In this document: positions 6,210-6,329 of the stretch, piece after piece
Position numbering within the stretch: position 1 is the first letter of the stretch
Layout: the number at the start of each line of letters is the position of its first letter
NCBI GenBank assembly: GCA_934351765.1
Contig: CAKRJM010000127.1
Location: 1 to 6,329, forward strand
Direction of reading: 5' to 3'
DNA length: 6,329 nt
Origin: an uncultured Lachnospiraceae bacterium
GTDB lineage: Bacteria > Bacillota > Clostridia > Lachnospirales > Lachnospiraceae
Position numbers and translations under genes: made by a program
The notes under the pieces: generated by a model
What the model was told of the DNA's origin: nothing
The model's database searches: none
The model's input: the letters and a program-made list of their open reading frames with translations, nothing else

Positions 6210-6250
6210 CCGGGTTTTCTATTTTTCCGGCTTTTCTATTTTGCCGGCTT
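6210..6250. repeat. 17-bp tandem repeat, about 2.4 copies
   Basis: On the plus strand, copy 1 (6210-6226) and copy 2 (6227-6243) share the pattern CCGGSTTTTCTATTTTK and match at 15 of 17 positions. A third copy begins at 6244 (CCGGCTT) and then diverges. The repeat spans the stop codon of the upstream gene and ends 14 bp before the -10 box of the repressor gene. It also contains CCGGC/GCCGG inverted arms. On the minus strand it presents regularly spaced A-tracts. Confidence 0.75.
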
Positions 6251-6329
6251 CGTATTCGAGTTTCCTACCTGCGCCCGCTTCTCATCGGACAGGGTCGCCC
6301 GGTACAGCTCATACCACTCTGCTCTGGAA
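6236..6329 (-). CDS. C-terminal tail of an unidentified upstream gene
   Basis: One minus-strand frame is open from the right edge to TAG at 6238-6236, giving 30 residues. It reads SRAEWYELYRATLSDEKRAQ and then ends NSNTKPAK. The first 22 residues look like an amphipathic helix and the end looks like a flexible tail, which fits a genuine C-terminus. The other two minus frames close earlier. The fragment is too short to name a family. The stop falls within the tandem repeat, and no clear terminator follows. A plus-strand frame is also open here, so the call is only moderately sure. Confidence 0.45.
   Translation of the reverse strand, partial: SRAEWYELYRATLSDEKRAQVGNSNTKPAK

Noticed and set aside
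1..6329. tRNA, rRNA, CRISPR array, insertion sequence or phage genes
   Set aside because: I looked for cloverleaf arms, regularly spaced repeats, transposase or integrase motifs and flanking inverted repeats and saw none; the only tandem repeat is the short 17-bp unit near the right end.

Overview
The window looks like a chromosomal segment from a Gram-positive anaerobe of the Clostridia, most likely a Lachnospiraceae-type bacterium. The pointers are a SipW-type signal peptide with the TYAWF box, strong GGAGG-type ribosome binding sites, sigma-A-like promoters, a Firmicutes-type xanthine phosphoribosyltransferase and moderately GC-rich coding DNA. The family assignment is inference; no rRNA or other marker is present. 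Every gene I can support is on the minus strand, so transcription runs from high to low coordinates. Plus-strand open frames are antisense shadows.

Layout in the direction of transcription. (a) 6329-6236: the C-terminal 30 codons of an unidentified gene. (b) 6250-6181: a 17-bp tandem repeat, then an extended -10 promoter. (c) 6143-5064: a LacI/GalR-family repressor, closed by a long three-tier hairpin (5044-4986). (d) 4952-4923: a good promoter driving xpt (4869-4294) and, 39 bp later, a 655-residue GGDEF-REC-HD-GYP protein (4254-2287). (e) A probable second promoter inside the end of that gene (2317-2289), with a leader holding a small hairpin. It drives a PilZ c-di-GMP receptor (2179-1496) and, through a 4-bp GTGA overlap, a single-pass membrane protein with a TasA/camelysin-like outer domain (1499-435). 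(f) 314-1: the first 104 residues of a secreted SipW-dependent TasA/CalY-like protein, cut by the window edge and noticeably AT-richer than its neighbours.

Read together, positions 1-4254 look like a compact c-di-GMP signalling and surface-protein module. One protein carries apparently intact motifs for both making and degrading c-di-GMP, a PilZ protein with intact ligand motifs could read the signal, a membrane protein translationally coupled to it could carry the signal outward, and a secreted fibre-type protein could be the output. xpt, which salvages xanthine to XMP and so feeds GTP synthesis, shares an operon with the cyclase. The individual domains are well supported. The claim that they form one pathway is inference from gene order and coupling.
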